17,325 nt of DNA from Paracoccaceae bacterium (lineage in GTDB: Bacteria > Pseudomonadota > Alphaproteobacteria > Rhodobacterales > Rhodobacteraceae). The DNA lies in the NCBI GenBank assembly GCA_030626365.1, contig DAOUPC010000016.1, positions 1 to 17,325 on the forward strand. Reading direction: 5' to 3'. Both the position numbers and the translations under genes were made by a program. The notes beneath the pieces are model-generated. The model ran no database searches, was not told where the DNA came from, and was given only the letters and a program-made list of their open reading frames with translations. Shown in pieces: positions 8,826 to 15,897 of this stretch; position 1 is the first letter of the stretch, and every line of letters starts with the position of its first letter.

Positions 8826-9782
8826 ATGGATATCAGGACATATACGCGTCAGTTCACCGAACGGGACAACCGGTTGGCGATGCTTAGCGTGGGCACCACG
8901 TTTGTGGTGTACTTAGCCTCGATCTATCTGGCGATCCGCTATGTGGACCTGTGGTTTGCTGTGCTGGCGCTGGGGCTGGTGCATGGCGCGTCTGCTGTGC
9001 GGCTTTACGTGTTGCAGCATGACGCGGGGCATCATTCGTTGTTTGAAACGCGTGCGCAGAACGAAATTGCTGGCAATATCCTGTCAGTTTTTACCTTTGC
9101 GCCATTCGAGGCGATGAAACAAAACCATAACCTGCACCATGTCCATGTCGGCAATCTGGACCACCGTGAAAGCGGCGAGATACACACCATGACGCTGGAT
9201 GAATGGCAGCATGCCGGGGTCTGGCACCGCCTGTCATACCGCGCGTACCGCAACCCGTTCATTCTGGTGCCTCTGGGGGCGCTGTTTACCTATTTCATCC
9301 GCTATCGATGGCCCAAGAACACGGTTCAGTTCGGGGTTGGCGCCGTGCTGCTGCACAATGTGGCGATTACGGGGTTTCTTGTCGGGCTTTATGCGCTGTC
9401 CGGGCTGACCGGCGTGGCCATCTGGTTCGTGTTTTCCCTTTTGGGGGGCATGATGGGGGTGTTTCTGGTTTATCTTCAACACAACTTTGAGGGCACCTAT
9501 TGGGGCCGTCGCCCCGACCTTGACCCGCAAAAGGCCGCCCTTCAGGGGGCCTCGGCGCTGGATTTCGGCTGGTGGTTCGACACGATGGTGGCCTGTATCA
9601 CCCTGCATGACATCCACCATTTCAACGCCCGCATTCCCAGCTATCGGTTGCGCAAATGCCACTATGGCCTGCCGCCCGAATACGCCGCCCGCCGGATCAA
9701 ATTTCCCAAGGCACTGGCGGCGCTGAACCTTAAACTGTGGGACGAAGAGGCGCACCAACTGGTGGCGTTCCCGAAGGGCTGA
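8826..9782 (+). CDS. Membrane fatty acid desaturase family protein
   Basis: This predicted integral-membrane di-iron desaturase (318 aa) would insert a double bond, or a related oxygen-dependent modification, into acyl chains. All three histidine boxes are intact: HDAGHH (65-70), HNLHHVH (101-107) and HDIHH (261-265). Hydrophobic segments near residues 22-58 and between boxes two and three (about 145-215) fit the usual hairpin membrane topology. I prefer the ATG at 8826, preceded by CGGGGG; a start at 8790 would add 12 residues and has a poorer ribosome site. It lies 87 bp after der and converges with serS. Substrate and regiochemistry cannot be read from sequence; carotenoid-modifying relatives share the same boxes, so 'fatty acid' is a family-level label. 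Confidence 0.88.
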   Translation: MDIRTYTRQFTERDNRLAMLSVGTTFVVYLASIYLAIRYVDLWFAVLALGLVHGASAVRLYVLQHDAGHHSLFETRAQNEIAGNILSVFTFAPFEAMKQNHNLHHVHVGNLDHRESGEIHTMTLDEWQHAGVWHRLSYRAYRNPFILVPLGALFTYFIRYRWPKNTVQFGVGAVLLHNVAITGFLVGLYALSGLTGVAIWFVFSLLGGMMGVFLVYLQHNFEGTYWGRRPDLDPQKAALQGASALDFGWWFDTMVACITLHDIHHFNARIPSYRLRKCHYGLPPEYAARRIKFPKALAALNLKLWDEEAHQLVAFPKG

Positions 9783-9851
9783 CACCTCTTGTCCGCGCCC
9801 CCACTAAACCCCATGCAAATAAGGCCAATCAGGGCGTGATGCAGGTCCGGT

Positions 9852-11144
9852 TCAGACCAGAAAACCGTCCGCGCCCAGCGTGGTTTTTCCGCCCAGATAG
9901 GGCACCAGAACGTCCGGCAAAATAACCGATCCGTCGCCCTGTTGTCCGTTTTCAAGCACCGCAATCAGGCAGCGCCCCACGGCCAGACCCGATCCGTTCA
10001 GCGTATGCACGAACTCTGGCTTGCCGCCAGCTTGCGCGCGGAAACGCGCGTTCATCCTGCGGGCCTGAAAGTCGCCGGTGGTCGATACGCTTGAGATTTC
10101 TCGATAGGTATCCTGCCCCGGCAGCCATGCCTCGATGTCAAAGGTGCGGCGCGCGCCGAACCCCATGTCGCCGGTACACAGCAGAACCGTGCGATAGGGC
10201 ACACCCAGTTGTTCCAACAGATCTTCGGCGCAGCGCAGCATGCGCTTTTGCTCATTATCACTCTCGCCCGGCAGGGTGACAGAAACCATTTCAACCTTTT
10301 CGAACTGGTGCTGGCGCAGCATTCCGGACGTATCACGCCCCGCCGATCCTGCCTCGGACCGGAAACACAGCGTGTGCGCGGCCATGCGGATTGGCAGATC
10401 CGCGCCATCAAGCACCTCACCGGCCACCGAATAGGTCAGCGGCACCTCGGACGTGGGCACCAGCCACCAGCCATTGGTGGTCTGATAACTGTCTTCGCCA
10501 AATTTCGGCAGCTTATCAGTGCCATACATTGCCTCGTCACGCACCAGAACCGGGGGATTGGTTTCAACCAGCCCGTTCTGGTCCACATGCGTGTCCAGCA
10601 TGAATTGCGCCAATGCGCGGTGAATGCGCGCCACGGCCCCGCGCAGCACGACAAAGCGGGCCCCGGAAATCTTGGCACCCAGTTCGAAATCCATCGACCG
10701 GGTAACGCCGGTAATCTCAAAATGTTCCTTGGGGGCGAAATCAAACGTGGGCACGTCACCCCAAAGGCTGACCTGCACATTGTCGCCCTCATTCGCGCCG
10801 TCCGGCACGTCGCTGGCCGGCAGGTTGGGGATGCGCGCCAGCAGATCGGTCAGTTTCGCGTCCAGTTCCTTGGCCTTGACCTGCATGGCGGCGACTTCGG
10901 TCTTTTTGTCGGAGACCAGTGCGCGCAGGCGTTGAAATTCATCTTCGTCGCCGCGTGCCTTGGCGGCCCCGACCTGTTTGCTGGCCTTTTTCTGGTCGGC
11001 CTGTGCGGCCTCGGATGCCTGTATTATGGCGCGCCGCTGCGTGTCCACAACCAGCAGGGCAGGGCAGGCAGGCGCATCACCGCGCCGGGCAAGGGCCGCG
11101 TCAAATGCGTCTGGGTTCTGGCGGATGGCGCGAATGTCATGCAT
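9852..11144 (-). CDS. serS: Seryl-tRNA synthetase
   Basis: SerS is a cytoplasmic class II aminoacyl-tRNA synthetase that charges tRNA-Ser. The protein (430 aa) has the usual bacterial length. The N-terminal long coiled-coil arm that grips the tRNA variable loop spans about residues 28-105. The catalytic domain follows. The motif 1 region is about 152-201, the serine-pocket TSE loop (VPTSEVPLT) is 229-237, and motif 2 (FRSEAGSAGRDTSGMLRQHQF) is about 261-281. Motif 3 (GSGLAVGRCLIAVLEN) is 384-399. The end matches the family. It converges with the desaturase, with 69 bp between the stops and no obvious terminator hairpin there. The gene is 158 bp downstream of the methyltransferase gene on the same strand and may have its own promoter. 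Confidence 0.97.
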   Translation of the reverse strand: MHDIRAIRQNPDAFDAALARRGDAPACPALLVVDTQRRAIIQASEAAQADQKKASKQVGAAKARGDEDEFQRLRALVSDKKTEVAAMQVKAKELDAKLTDLLARIPNLPASDVPDGANEGDNVQVSLWGDVPTFDFAPKEHFEITGVTRSMDFELGAKISGARFVVLRGAVARIHRALAQFMLDTHVDQNGLVETNPPVLVRDEAMYGTDKLPKFGEDSYQTTNGWWLVPTSEVPLTYSVAGEVLDGADLPIRMAAHTLCFRSEAGSAGRDTSGMLRQHQFEKVEMVSVTLPGESDNEQKRMLRCAEDLLEQLGVPYRTVLLCTGDMGFGARRTFDIEAWLPGQDTYREISSVSTTGDFQARRMNARFRAQAGGKPEFVHTLNGSGLAVGRCLIAVLENGQQGDGSVILPDVLVPYLGGKTTLGADGFLV

Positions 11145-11160
11145 GGGGCTGGTCCTTGGT

Positions 11161-11194
11161 CGGTGAAGGTCGGTGGCCGGTGAAGGTCAGTGAA
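11161..11194. repeat. Imperfect 17-bp tandem repeat upstream of serS
   Basis: Two adjacent 17-base copies (11161-11177 and 11178-11194) begin with CGGTGAAGGTC and match at 14 of 17 positions. They lie 16 bp upstream of the serS start codon, within its probable leader. No hairpin or known control element is evident. Confidence 0.6.
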
Positions 11195-11302
11195 TCGTTT
11201 CGTGGGTTATGCAATAGAATCGAGCAATGAAAAACCGGCATTTTTCAAAAGGCCCGGACGCTGGTTATCCCGCCCATGCCATGCCAACGGGTTCCCTGCG
11301 GT

Positions 11303-12865
11303 TCAGAAATCGGTTGGGGCACCGCCCTCATTTTTGCGTCGGGCAACAAAATCGCCCAACTCTTCGCGAATGGTCGCGTCCATCGGCGGGGCTTCAAAGC
11401 TGCCAATGATCTCCTTGAACAGCAGATGCGCGCGTTCCGGTGTTTGGATTGCGCCGGCTTCTTCCCAGGCCTCGTGGTTGCGCCAATCGCTTAAGAACGG
11501 CTGGTAAAAGGCTGTTTCATAACGACCTTGTGTGTGTTGCGTGCCAAAGAAATGGCCATCATTGCCGACCTCTGCGATGGTTTCCAGCGCAATATCATCG
11601 GGGCTGGTGGCAAAGGTTTGCGGCTCCATATATCGTTGGATCTGCTGCAACAGTTCGCAATCCATGATAAACTTTTCCGGGCTTGCGATCAGCCCGCCCT
11701 CAAGCCAGCCGGCGGCGTGATAGACCATGTTGGTGCCCGACTGCACCGCCGCCCACAGGCTGTTCGAGGTTTCCCACATTGCCTGCCCGTCCGGCACGTT
11801 GGCCGCGCACGCGCCGCTAGAGCGCAGCGGCAATCCATAAAACCGCGCCATCTGGCCGGTCATCTGGGTGGCGCGCATGTATTCCGGCGTTCCGAACGCG
11901 GGCGCGCCCGATTTCATGTCCACGTTCGAGGTAAACGTGCCGATCACGCAGGGGGTGCCGGGGGCCACGTATTGAAACAGGGCAATGGCGCACAGGGCCT
12001 CGGCGATCGACTGGGCGACGGCACCGGCCATGGTCACCGGGGCCATTGCCCCAGCCAGAGTGAACGGTGTCACGACAATTGCCTGCCCGCGCCGGGCCAT
12101 GCGCAGGCACCCGTCGATCATCGGAAAGTCGTGTTTCAGGGGCGAGGTAGAGTTGATGTTGGTATACATGCGCGGTTTGGCGGCGAATTCTTCGTGGGTC
12201 AGCCCGTTGGCGATGCGCACCATCTCCATCACGTCCTCGACCCGTTCCTTGCCAAGGGAATAGGCGTGCATCACCTTGTCGGTCAGCGTCAGCTTGTCAT
12301 AAAGCACGTCCAGATGGCGCACACTGGCGTGGATATCGACCGGCTCCACGGGATAGCCACCGGCAAAGTGGATACAGTTGAAATATTGCGTCAGTTTCAG
12401 CAGGTTGGCGCATTGTTCGCGGGTGCCGGATACCTTTTTGCCAACCTCCATGTCCCAGTAACCGGGGGGGGATGATACGTTGCCAAACAGGATATGCCTG
12501 CCGCCAATCGGTATCGTGTGGGCGGGGTTGCGTGGGGTCAGGGTGAATTCGCGCGGGGCGCGGCCAATCATTTCGGTGACGAAATCCCGCCCCATGCGCA
12601 CCAGATCACCCTTGACGATACATCCGGCCTGACGAAAGATTTCCAGCGCCTCGGGGTTCAGGAACACCACACCGATCTCTTCCAGAATGCGCATGGCACC
12701 TTCGTGGATCGCCGCCACCCCTGCCTTGTTCAGCGGTTCGGTCGGACGGTCCAGGTTTACCGGGATGCGCCAGGGCATCTGATCAATCACCGCTTTGCCC
12801 CGCCGGGCCACGTTGCCCGCGCGCCCGCCGCCGCGCCGCCTGAGTGCTTTGCCTTCGGTCATCAT
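11303..12865 (-). CDS. Trimethylamine methyltransferase (MttB) family protein, non-pyrrolysine type
   Basis: This predicted cytoplasmic methyltransferase (520 aa from this start) belongs to the MttB superfamily (COG5598). Family members move a methyl group from quaternary or tertiary amines to a corrinoid protein. The family resemblance is in the N-terminal region (LNKAGVAAIHEGAMRILEEIGV), the central barrel with TPFTLAGAMAPVTMAG, and the later stretch AMWETSNSLWAAVQSGTNMVYHAAGWLEGGL. The frame has no internal amber codon, so it is not a pyrrolysine enzyme like archaeal MttB; known non-Pyl relatives act on glycine betaine, proline betaine or carnitine. No corrinoid protein or reductive activator gene is nearby, so the substrate stays open. 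The start is ATG 12865 or ATG 12862, both placed by AGGTGGGG just upstream. A GTG at 12913 would also open the frame, but it translates the heptamer repeat and is rejected. Confidence 0.85.
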   Translation of the reverse strand: MMTEGKALRRRGGGRAGNVARRGKAVIDQMPWRIPVNLDRPTEPLNKAGVAAIHEGAMRILEEIGVVFLNPEALEIFRQAGCIVKGDLVRMGRDFVTEMIGRAPREFTLTPRNPAHTIPIGGRHILFGNVSSPPGYWDMEVGKKVSGTREQCANLLKLTQYFNCIHFAGGYPVEPVDIHASVRHLDVLYDKLTLTDKVMHAYSLGKERVEDVMEMVRIANGLTHEEFAAKPRMYTNINSTSPLKHDFPMIDGCLRMARRGQAIVVTPFTLAGAMAPVTMAGAVAQSIAEALCAIALFQYVAPGTPCVIGTFTSNVDMKSGAPAFGTPEYMRATQMTGQMARFYGLPLRSSGACAANVPDGQAMWETSNSLWAAVQSGTNMVYHAAGWLEGGLIASPEKFIMDCELLQQIQRYMEPQTFATSPDDIALETIAEVGNDGHFFGTQHTQGRYETAFYQPFLSDWRNHEAWEEAGAIQTPERAHLLFKEIIGSFEAPPMDATIREELGDFVARRKNEGGAPTDF

Positions 12866-12880
12866 TTGCCCCACCTGTTC

Positions 12881-12914
12881 GCCACCAGCCACCAGCCACC
12901 AGCCACCAGCCACC
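12881..12914. repeat. Heptanucleotide tandem repeat (GCCACCA, 4.9 copies)
   Basis: Four perfect 7-base copies and a six-base partial copy lie 16 bp upstream of the methyltransferase start (12865). Seven is not a multiple of three. A copy-number change would shift the frame of any protein initiated within or above the repeat, and in any case would alter the length of the leader. Confidence 0.9.
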
Positions 12915-12935
12915 TAGCATACAGCAGGCATCACC

Positions 12936-13022
12936 ATGCGCGGTTTGGCCGCTCTGATTGCGACAGCTCTTGTCGTTTTTCTTGGGGTGGCCGGTTTACT
13001 GTCCCTAGGCGGGGGCGTTTAG
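12936..13022 (+). CDS. Candidate small membrane peptide (28 aa)
   Basis: This is an ATG-to-TAG frame of 28 codons encoding an almost wholly hydrophobic peptide: MRGLAALIATALVVFLGV, then AGLLSLGGGV. It looks like a single membrane-spanning helix with a positive N-terminus. A good ribosome site, AGCAGG (12923-12928), lies 7 bases before the ATG. It is on the opposite strand from both neighbours and overlaps the last 4 bases of the phosphatase gene tail to tail. I recognise no family. It could be a real small membrane protein, a toxin-like peptide or chance; the ribosome site and composition raise it above chance, but only moderately. Confidence 0.4.
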   Translation: MRGLAALIATALVVFLGVAGLLSLGGGV

Positions 13023-13723
13023 GCGGTCAGCCAGGCCGGGATATGGCCAATATCCGGCAGGACCACATCGGCATGCGGGGCCAGATCCGCCTGTCCGGCG
13101 ATCCCGGTCAGAACGCCGATGGTGACCATCCCTGCGGCCCGCCCGGCGATCAGGTCATGGGCACTGTCGCCAACCATGGCGATTGCGCCCGGATCAATAT
13201 CAACAGCCCGTGCAAAGGCCAGCATCTGCCCTGGCCCCGGTTTCGCCCCATAGCCGGAATCAAACCCGGCCACAAAATCGAAATGATCGCGAATACCGGC
13301 CGCCTTTAGATGCGCCAGCGCCGGGATTTGCGCGTCATTGGTCGCCACGCCCAGCCTGAACCCATCGCCGCGCAAACCATCCAGAAACGCCACCAGCGGC
13401 ACCGCCTCTATCTGGATCACGCCTTCGGCCTCGTCATTCATCATATCAAGCAGCGCATCATAGGCCAGTTCCGGCATATGCGGGATCATCGCCTCGGCAA
13501 TTTCGGCCGGAGTGTTGGCAATCACCAGACTGTCGGGGTGAAAGCTGCGGTTGGTCAGATCGAACCCGATATGCCCCCCAATGACCCCTGCGCGTTCCCG
13601 GTCATTTCCCGTGGCGCGCAACAAAAAGGATTCTGCCCAGCCCTCCCAGGTGGCGGCGAATTCAAACAGTGTGCCGTCTTTGTCGAACAGCAGGCCAGTG
13701 ACAGGCGGGGCAAAGACGGGCAT
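13019..13723 (-). CDS. HAD-family hydrolase, phosphoglycolate phosphatase-like
   Basis: This predicted cytoplasmic phosphatase (234 aa) is of the HAD superfamily with an alpha-helical cap. Motif I is FDKDGTLF with nucleophile D14 and acid/base D16. Motif II is TND (128-130), the motif III lysine is K161 in GAKPGP, and motif IV is GDSAHD (185-190). The overall plan resembles Gph-type phosphatases that dephosphorylate small sugar phosphates, but the substrate is not defined. I chose the ATG at 13723 because AAAGGA lies 8 bases upstream and the nucleophile motif follows within 14 residues; the longer frame to 13825 would overlap the preceding gene. It starts 17 bp after the DUF3572 stop, so the two are probably co-transcribed. 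Confidence 0.88.
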   Translation of the reverse strand: MPVFAPPVTGLLFDKDGTLFEFAATWEGWAESFLLRATGNDRERAGVIGGHIGFDLTNRSFHPDSLVIANTPAEIAEAMIPHMPELAYDALLDMMNDEAEGVIQIEAVPLVAFLDGLRGDGFRLGVATNDAQIPALAHLKAAGIRDHFDFVAGFDSGYGAKPGPGQMLAFARAVDIDPGAIAMVGDSAHDLIAGRAAGMVTIGVLTGIAGQADLAPHADVVLPDIGHIPAWLTA

Positions 13724-13740
13724 GGGGCGTATCCTTTTGC

Positions 13741-14031
13741 TCAGGTCCAGTTCACCTGTTGTCCGCCGGGCAGGGCCGCGCGGGCAAACATCGGGTGTTC
13801 GTATGGTATTGTATTGGCATCGCAAAAGGCGATCACCCAGGCATCATCCATCATCAGAAAGTCCAGCACCGACCCAAGAAAGGCCGGATCACCCGCCTGT
13901 TCGCGCACGTCGCCCTCGGATGCGCCGGTGGCCCCCAGAAATACCGGCAACAGGTCGTCATTGGCCACCAGCCAGGCCAGCGCCTTCAGGGCAAGGGTCT
14001 CAGCGGCGTCAGGGGACATGGACAGGGACAT
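13741..14031 (-). CDS. DUF3572 family protein
   Basis: This small acidic protein (96 aa) of unknown function resembles the DUF3572 family, which is common in alphaproteobacteria. The start region AAETLALKALAWLVANDDLLPVFLGATG matches the family pattern, followed by a mostly helical body (FLGSVLDFLMMDDAWVIAFC). It has no signal peptide and no membrane helix. I prefer the ATG at 14031, which has AGAAAGG about 10 bases upstream; another ATG at 14019 is possible. The frame also extends to 14106, but those 25 residues look unlike the family. It directly precedes the HAD phosphatase in a likely two-gene unit. Confidence 0.8.
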   Translation of the reverse strand: MSLSMSPDAAETLALKALAWLVANDDLLPVFLGATGASEGDVREQAGDPAFLGSVLDFLMMDDAWVIAFCDANTIPYEHPMFARAALPGGQQVNWT

Positions 14032-14104
14032 GGGCAAAACGCCTTTCTGGCAAAGGGTGAATGGTCGGTCTGGCCCGAGACAAACAATTACCGGCGCGTA
14101 TAAC

Positions 14105-14120
14105 AAGCCTTTTCAGGCTT
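14105..14120 (-). terminator. Short hairpin after ccmG
   Basis: A perfect 6-bp stem (AAGCCT/AGGCTT) with a 4-base loop lies 29 bp beyond the ccmG stop. It could end or weaken transcription of the ccm genes before DUF3572. There is no strong run of T after it on the minus strand, so termination is uncertain. Confidence 0.3.
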
Positions 14121-14149
14121 CACCCGGCGTGGGCGGCATTTGCGCCCGG

Positions 14150-14689
14150 TTATTCCTGGGCCGCTTTGATCGCCGGGCGCAGGGTCTTTTTCAACACCCG
14201 TTCGGTCATTGGCCCGGCAACGCGCAGCAATATCGTGCCATCCCCGTCGATAAGATAGGTTTCCGGGACGCCATAAACGCCCCAGTCCATCGCCATGGCG
14301 CGCCCCGTGGGGTCGGCCCCGGATGCGCGATAGGGGTCACCCAGATCGCCCAGAAAGGCCAGCGCCTTGGCCGGATCATCCTTGTAATTCACGCCATAGA
14401 TCGGGATGCCTTGCCCGCCCAGTTTCAGCAGGTTGGGGTGTTCGATCCGGCACGGCGCGCACCAGCTGGCCCAGAAATTGACCAGCTTGATCTGACCATC
14501 GCGCAGGGCCGCGTCGTCAAACGCCAGCTTTCCGGGCAATTCGGTCAGCACCACGGGCGGCGCGGTCTGGCCGATCCGCGCCGACGGCAGGGTGTTGGGG
14601 TTGTCACGAAACATGCCCACAGCCGCCAGCAGAACGAAACCGGCAAAGATCGCCGGGGGCGCAATCATCAGGGGCGAGATTTTAGCCAT
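14150..14689 (-). CDS. ccmG: Thiol:disulfide interchange protein CcmG/DsbE
   Basis: CcmG is a membrane-anchored periplasmic thioredoxin-like protein (179 aa) that keeps apocytochrome c haem-binding cysteines reduced during cytochrome c maturation. An N-terminal membrane anchor spans about residues 7-26. The thioredoxin fold carries the redox motif WCAPC (76-80) within LVNFWASWCAPCRIEHP. Later, GVYGVPETYLIDGDG contains the cis-proline and the acidic CcmG-type region. The length is typical. The start overlaps the ccmD stop by 8 bases (ATGGCTAA), so the genes are translationally coupled. It is called helX in Rhodobacter capsulatus. Confidence 0.95.
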   Translation of the reverse strand: MAKISPLMIAPPAIFAGFVLLAAVGMFRDNPNTLPSARIGQTAPPVVLTELPGKLAFDDAALRDGQIKLVNFWASWCAPCRIEHPNLLKLGGQGIPIYGVNYKDDPAKALAFLGDLGDPYRASGADPTGRAMAMDWGVYGVPETYLIDGDGTILLRVAGPMTERVLKKTLRPAIKAAQE

Positions 14690-14840
14690 TGCGTTTCATC
14701 CGTTCTTCGATCTGCGCCATTTCGGCCCGCACCTTGCGGCCACGCCAGACCGACAGGGCCACCAGCACCACCAGCAACATAACGGACGCGCCATAAGCCG
14801 ACAGTACCGTATCGCCGTATTTTCCAAGATCAGGCATCAT
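14682..14840 (-). CDS. ccmD: Heme exporter protein CcmD
   Basis: CcmD is a tiny single-span membrane protein (52 aa) needed to release haem-loaded CcmE from the CcmABC complex. The sequence starts MMPDLGKYGDTVLSAYG, has one membrane helix at about residues 17-32 (ASVMLLVVLVALSVWRG), and ends in a charged cytoplasmic tail (RKVRAEMAQIEERMKR), the classic CcmD plan. Its ATG overlaps the ccmC TGA (ATGA), and its stop overlaps the ccmG start. A longer frame extends upstream to 15089, but that part is antisense-like read-through of ccmC in another frame and is not part of the gene. Confidence 0.93.
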   Translation of the reverse strand: MMPDLGKYGDTVLSAYGASVMLLVVLVALSVWRGRKVRAEMAQIEERMKRNG

Positions 14841-15589
14841 GTTGCCACCCTTTCGCGCGCCATCAGTGCCCGGATACGGCGTACCCGAATTTCGGTTCCG
14901 GTGCGATACAGCACCAGCGCAATGAACAGCAACACGAACCCCGCGATGCACACCAGCAACGGCAGGTAAAACACATCTGCCACGTGCTCTTCCTTGTCCA
15001 GGCTTAGGGACGCGCCCTGATGCAGCCCCTGATTCCAGAAATTCACCGCATAGCGTGACAGCAGCGCAAACACTGACCCCACCAGACACAGAACCGATGT
15101 CAGGTCAGCGGCGGTATCGGGGTCCTCGATGGCCTCCCACAGGGCGATATAGCCCAGATAGAACAAAAACAGAATCAGGAACGAGGTCAGGCGCGGGTCC
15201 CATTCCCACCAGGTGCCCCACATCGGCTGGCCCCAGATCGCCCCGGTGATCAGCGCAATCAGCGTCATCACCGCGCCAATCGGCGCTGCGGCACGCGCGG
15301 CCAGCGCGCTGACGTGGTGGCGGCGCACCAGCCACACCAGCGAGGTCGCCAGCATCATCATCCAGGCATTGATCGCCATCAGCGCAGAGGGCACATGCAG
15401 ATAGATGATCTTGACCGTCGCCCCCTGCCGGTAATCATCCGGGGTAAAGAAAAACCCCCAGATCAACCCGGTGGCAAGACAGGCCCCGGCCAGCACCCAG
15501 ACAAACGGCAACACCCGTTCGGTTGTGGCCAGAAATTTCCTGGGATTGGCATAGGCCCAAAAGGCGTTGGCTTTTTCAGTAAATGACAT
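14837..15589 (-). CDS. ccmC: Heme exporter / haem-handling protein CcmC
   Basis: CcmC is a six-TM inner-membrane protein (250 aa) that binds haem and transfers it to CcmE in system I cytochrome c maturation. The tryptophan-rich haem-binding WWD motif is at residues 120-132 (GQPMWGTWWEWDP). Flanking periplasmic histidines that match the known axial ligands are H65 (YLHVPSA) and H190 (LHQG). The length is normal. The ATG at 15589 has no clear ribosome site upstream, which is odd for the first gene of an operon. The usual upstream partners ccmA and ccmB are absent; instead a divergent cyclase gene starts 308 bp away. Confidence 0.95.
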   Translation of the reverse strand: MSFTEKANAFWAYANPRKFLATTERVLPFVWVLAGACLATGLIWGFFFTPDDYRQGATVKIIYLHVPSALMAINAWMMMLATSLVWLVRRHHVSALAARAAAPIGAVMTLIALITGAIWGQPMWGTWWEWDPRLTSFLILFLFYLGYIALWEAIEDPDTAADLTSVLCLVGSVFALLSRYAVNFWNQGLHQGASLSLDKEEHVADVFYLPLLVCIAGFVLLFIALVLYRTGTEIRVRRIRALMARERVAT

Positions 15590-15897
15590 GAGAGGGGTTT
15601 AGTCCTTCCTTGCGGCCTTCACAATTCACAATTGTCAGAGCGGGTGGCGGTGCGACGAATTGGACGGGTGGGGGGGGCATCTGACATGCCCAGACAACAT
15701 ATCGAATACGCGGCCCGGCGGTGTGGTTGGGCGGTGAGCGACGGACCGAATTCTGTTTATCCGGTGAGACTGGTAGGCGAGCGGTTCAAAGCCGAAAAGC
15801 ATATAAAACGATGACAAATTGCGGAACTTCAACCATGCTTTCCGAAAGAATGAGCGACTGCCATATGAAACAAAGCACTTAACCCTTCGCTTTCCAC
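15590..15897. other. Divergent intergenic region between ccmC and the adenylate cyclase gene
   Basis: This 308-bp stretch has no supported gene. It contains a small perfect inverted repeat, ACAATT-CAC-AATTGT (15621-15635), a run of eight G (15670-15677), and a TATAAA box (15802-15807) without a good -35. A 15-codon ATG frame (15835-15882) ends just before the cyclase and has no clear ribosome site. Base composition changes from GC-rich on the ccmC side to AT-richer near the cyclase. Confidence 0.55.

Noticed and set aside
11528..12475. 315-codon plus-strand open frame
   Set aside because: It is antisense to the MttB-family gene and has a His/Gly/Arg-rich composition without family resemblance.
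11303..12865. Possible pyrrolysine-encoding mttB
   Set aside because: The frame runs from start to TGA without an internal TAG, and no pyl genes are in the window.
12866..12913. GTG start at 12913 extending the MttB-family protein by 16 residues
   Set aside because: The extension merely translates the heptamer repeat, while AGGTGGGG lies directly before the ATG pair at 12865/12862.
12881..12914. Possible CRISPR-like repeat
   Set aside because: The unit is only 7 bases with no spacers, so it is a simple tandem repeat.
13310..14782. 490-codon plus-strand open frame
   Set aside because: It lies antisense to the HAD phosphatase, DUF3572 and ccmG genes, all supported by family motifs. Its His/Gln/Arg-rich translation is typical of reverse-strand reading of GC-rich genes.
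15750..15800. tRNA-like T-loop (GGTTCAAAG) between ccmC and the cyclase
   Set aside because: Only three stem pairs form around the loop, and no acceptor, D or anticodon arms can be built upstream.
15635..15832. Short minus-strand (65 aa) and plus-strand (60 aa) frames in the ccmC-cyclase gap
   Set aside because: Both begin with TTG, lack ribosome sites and show no family resemblance.
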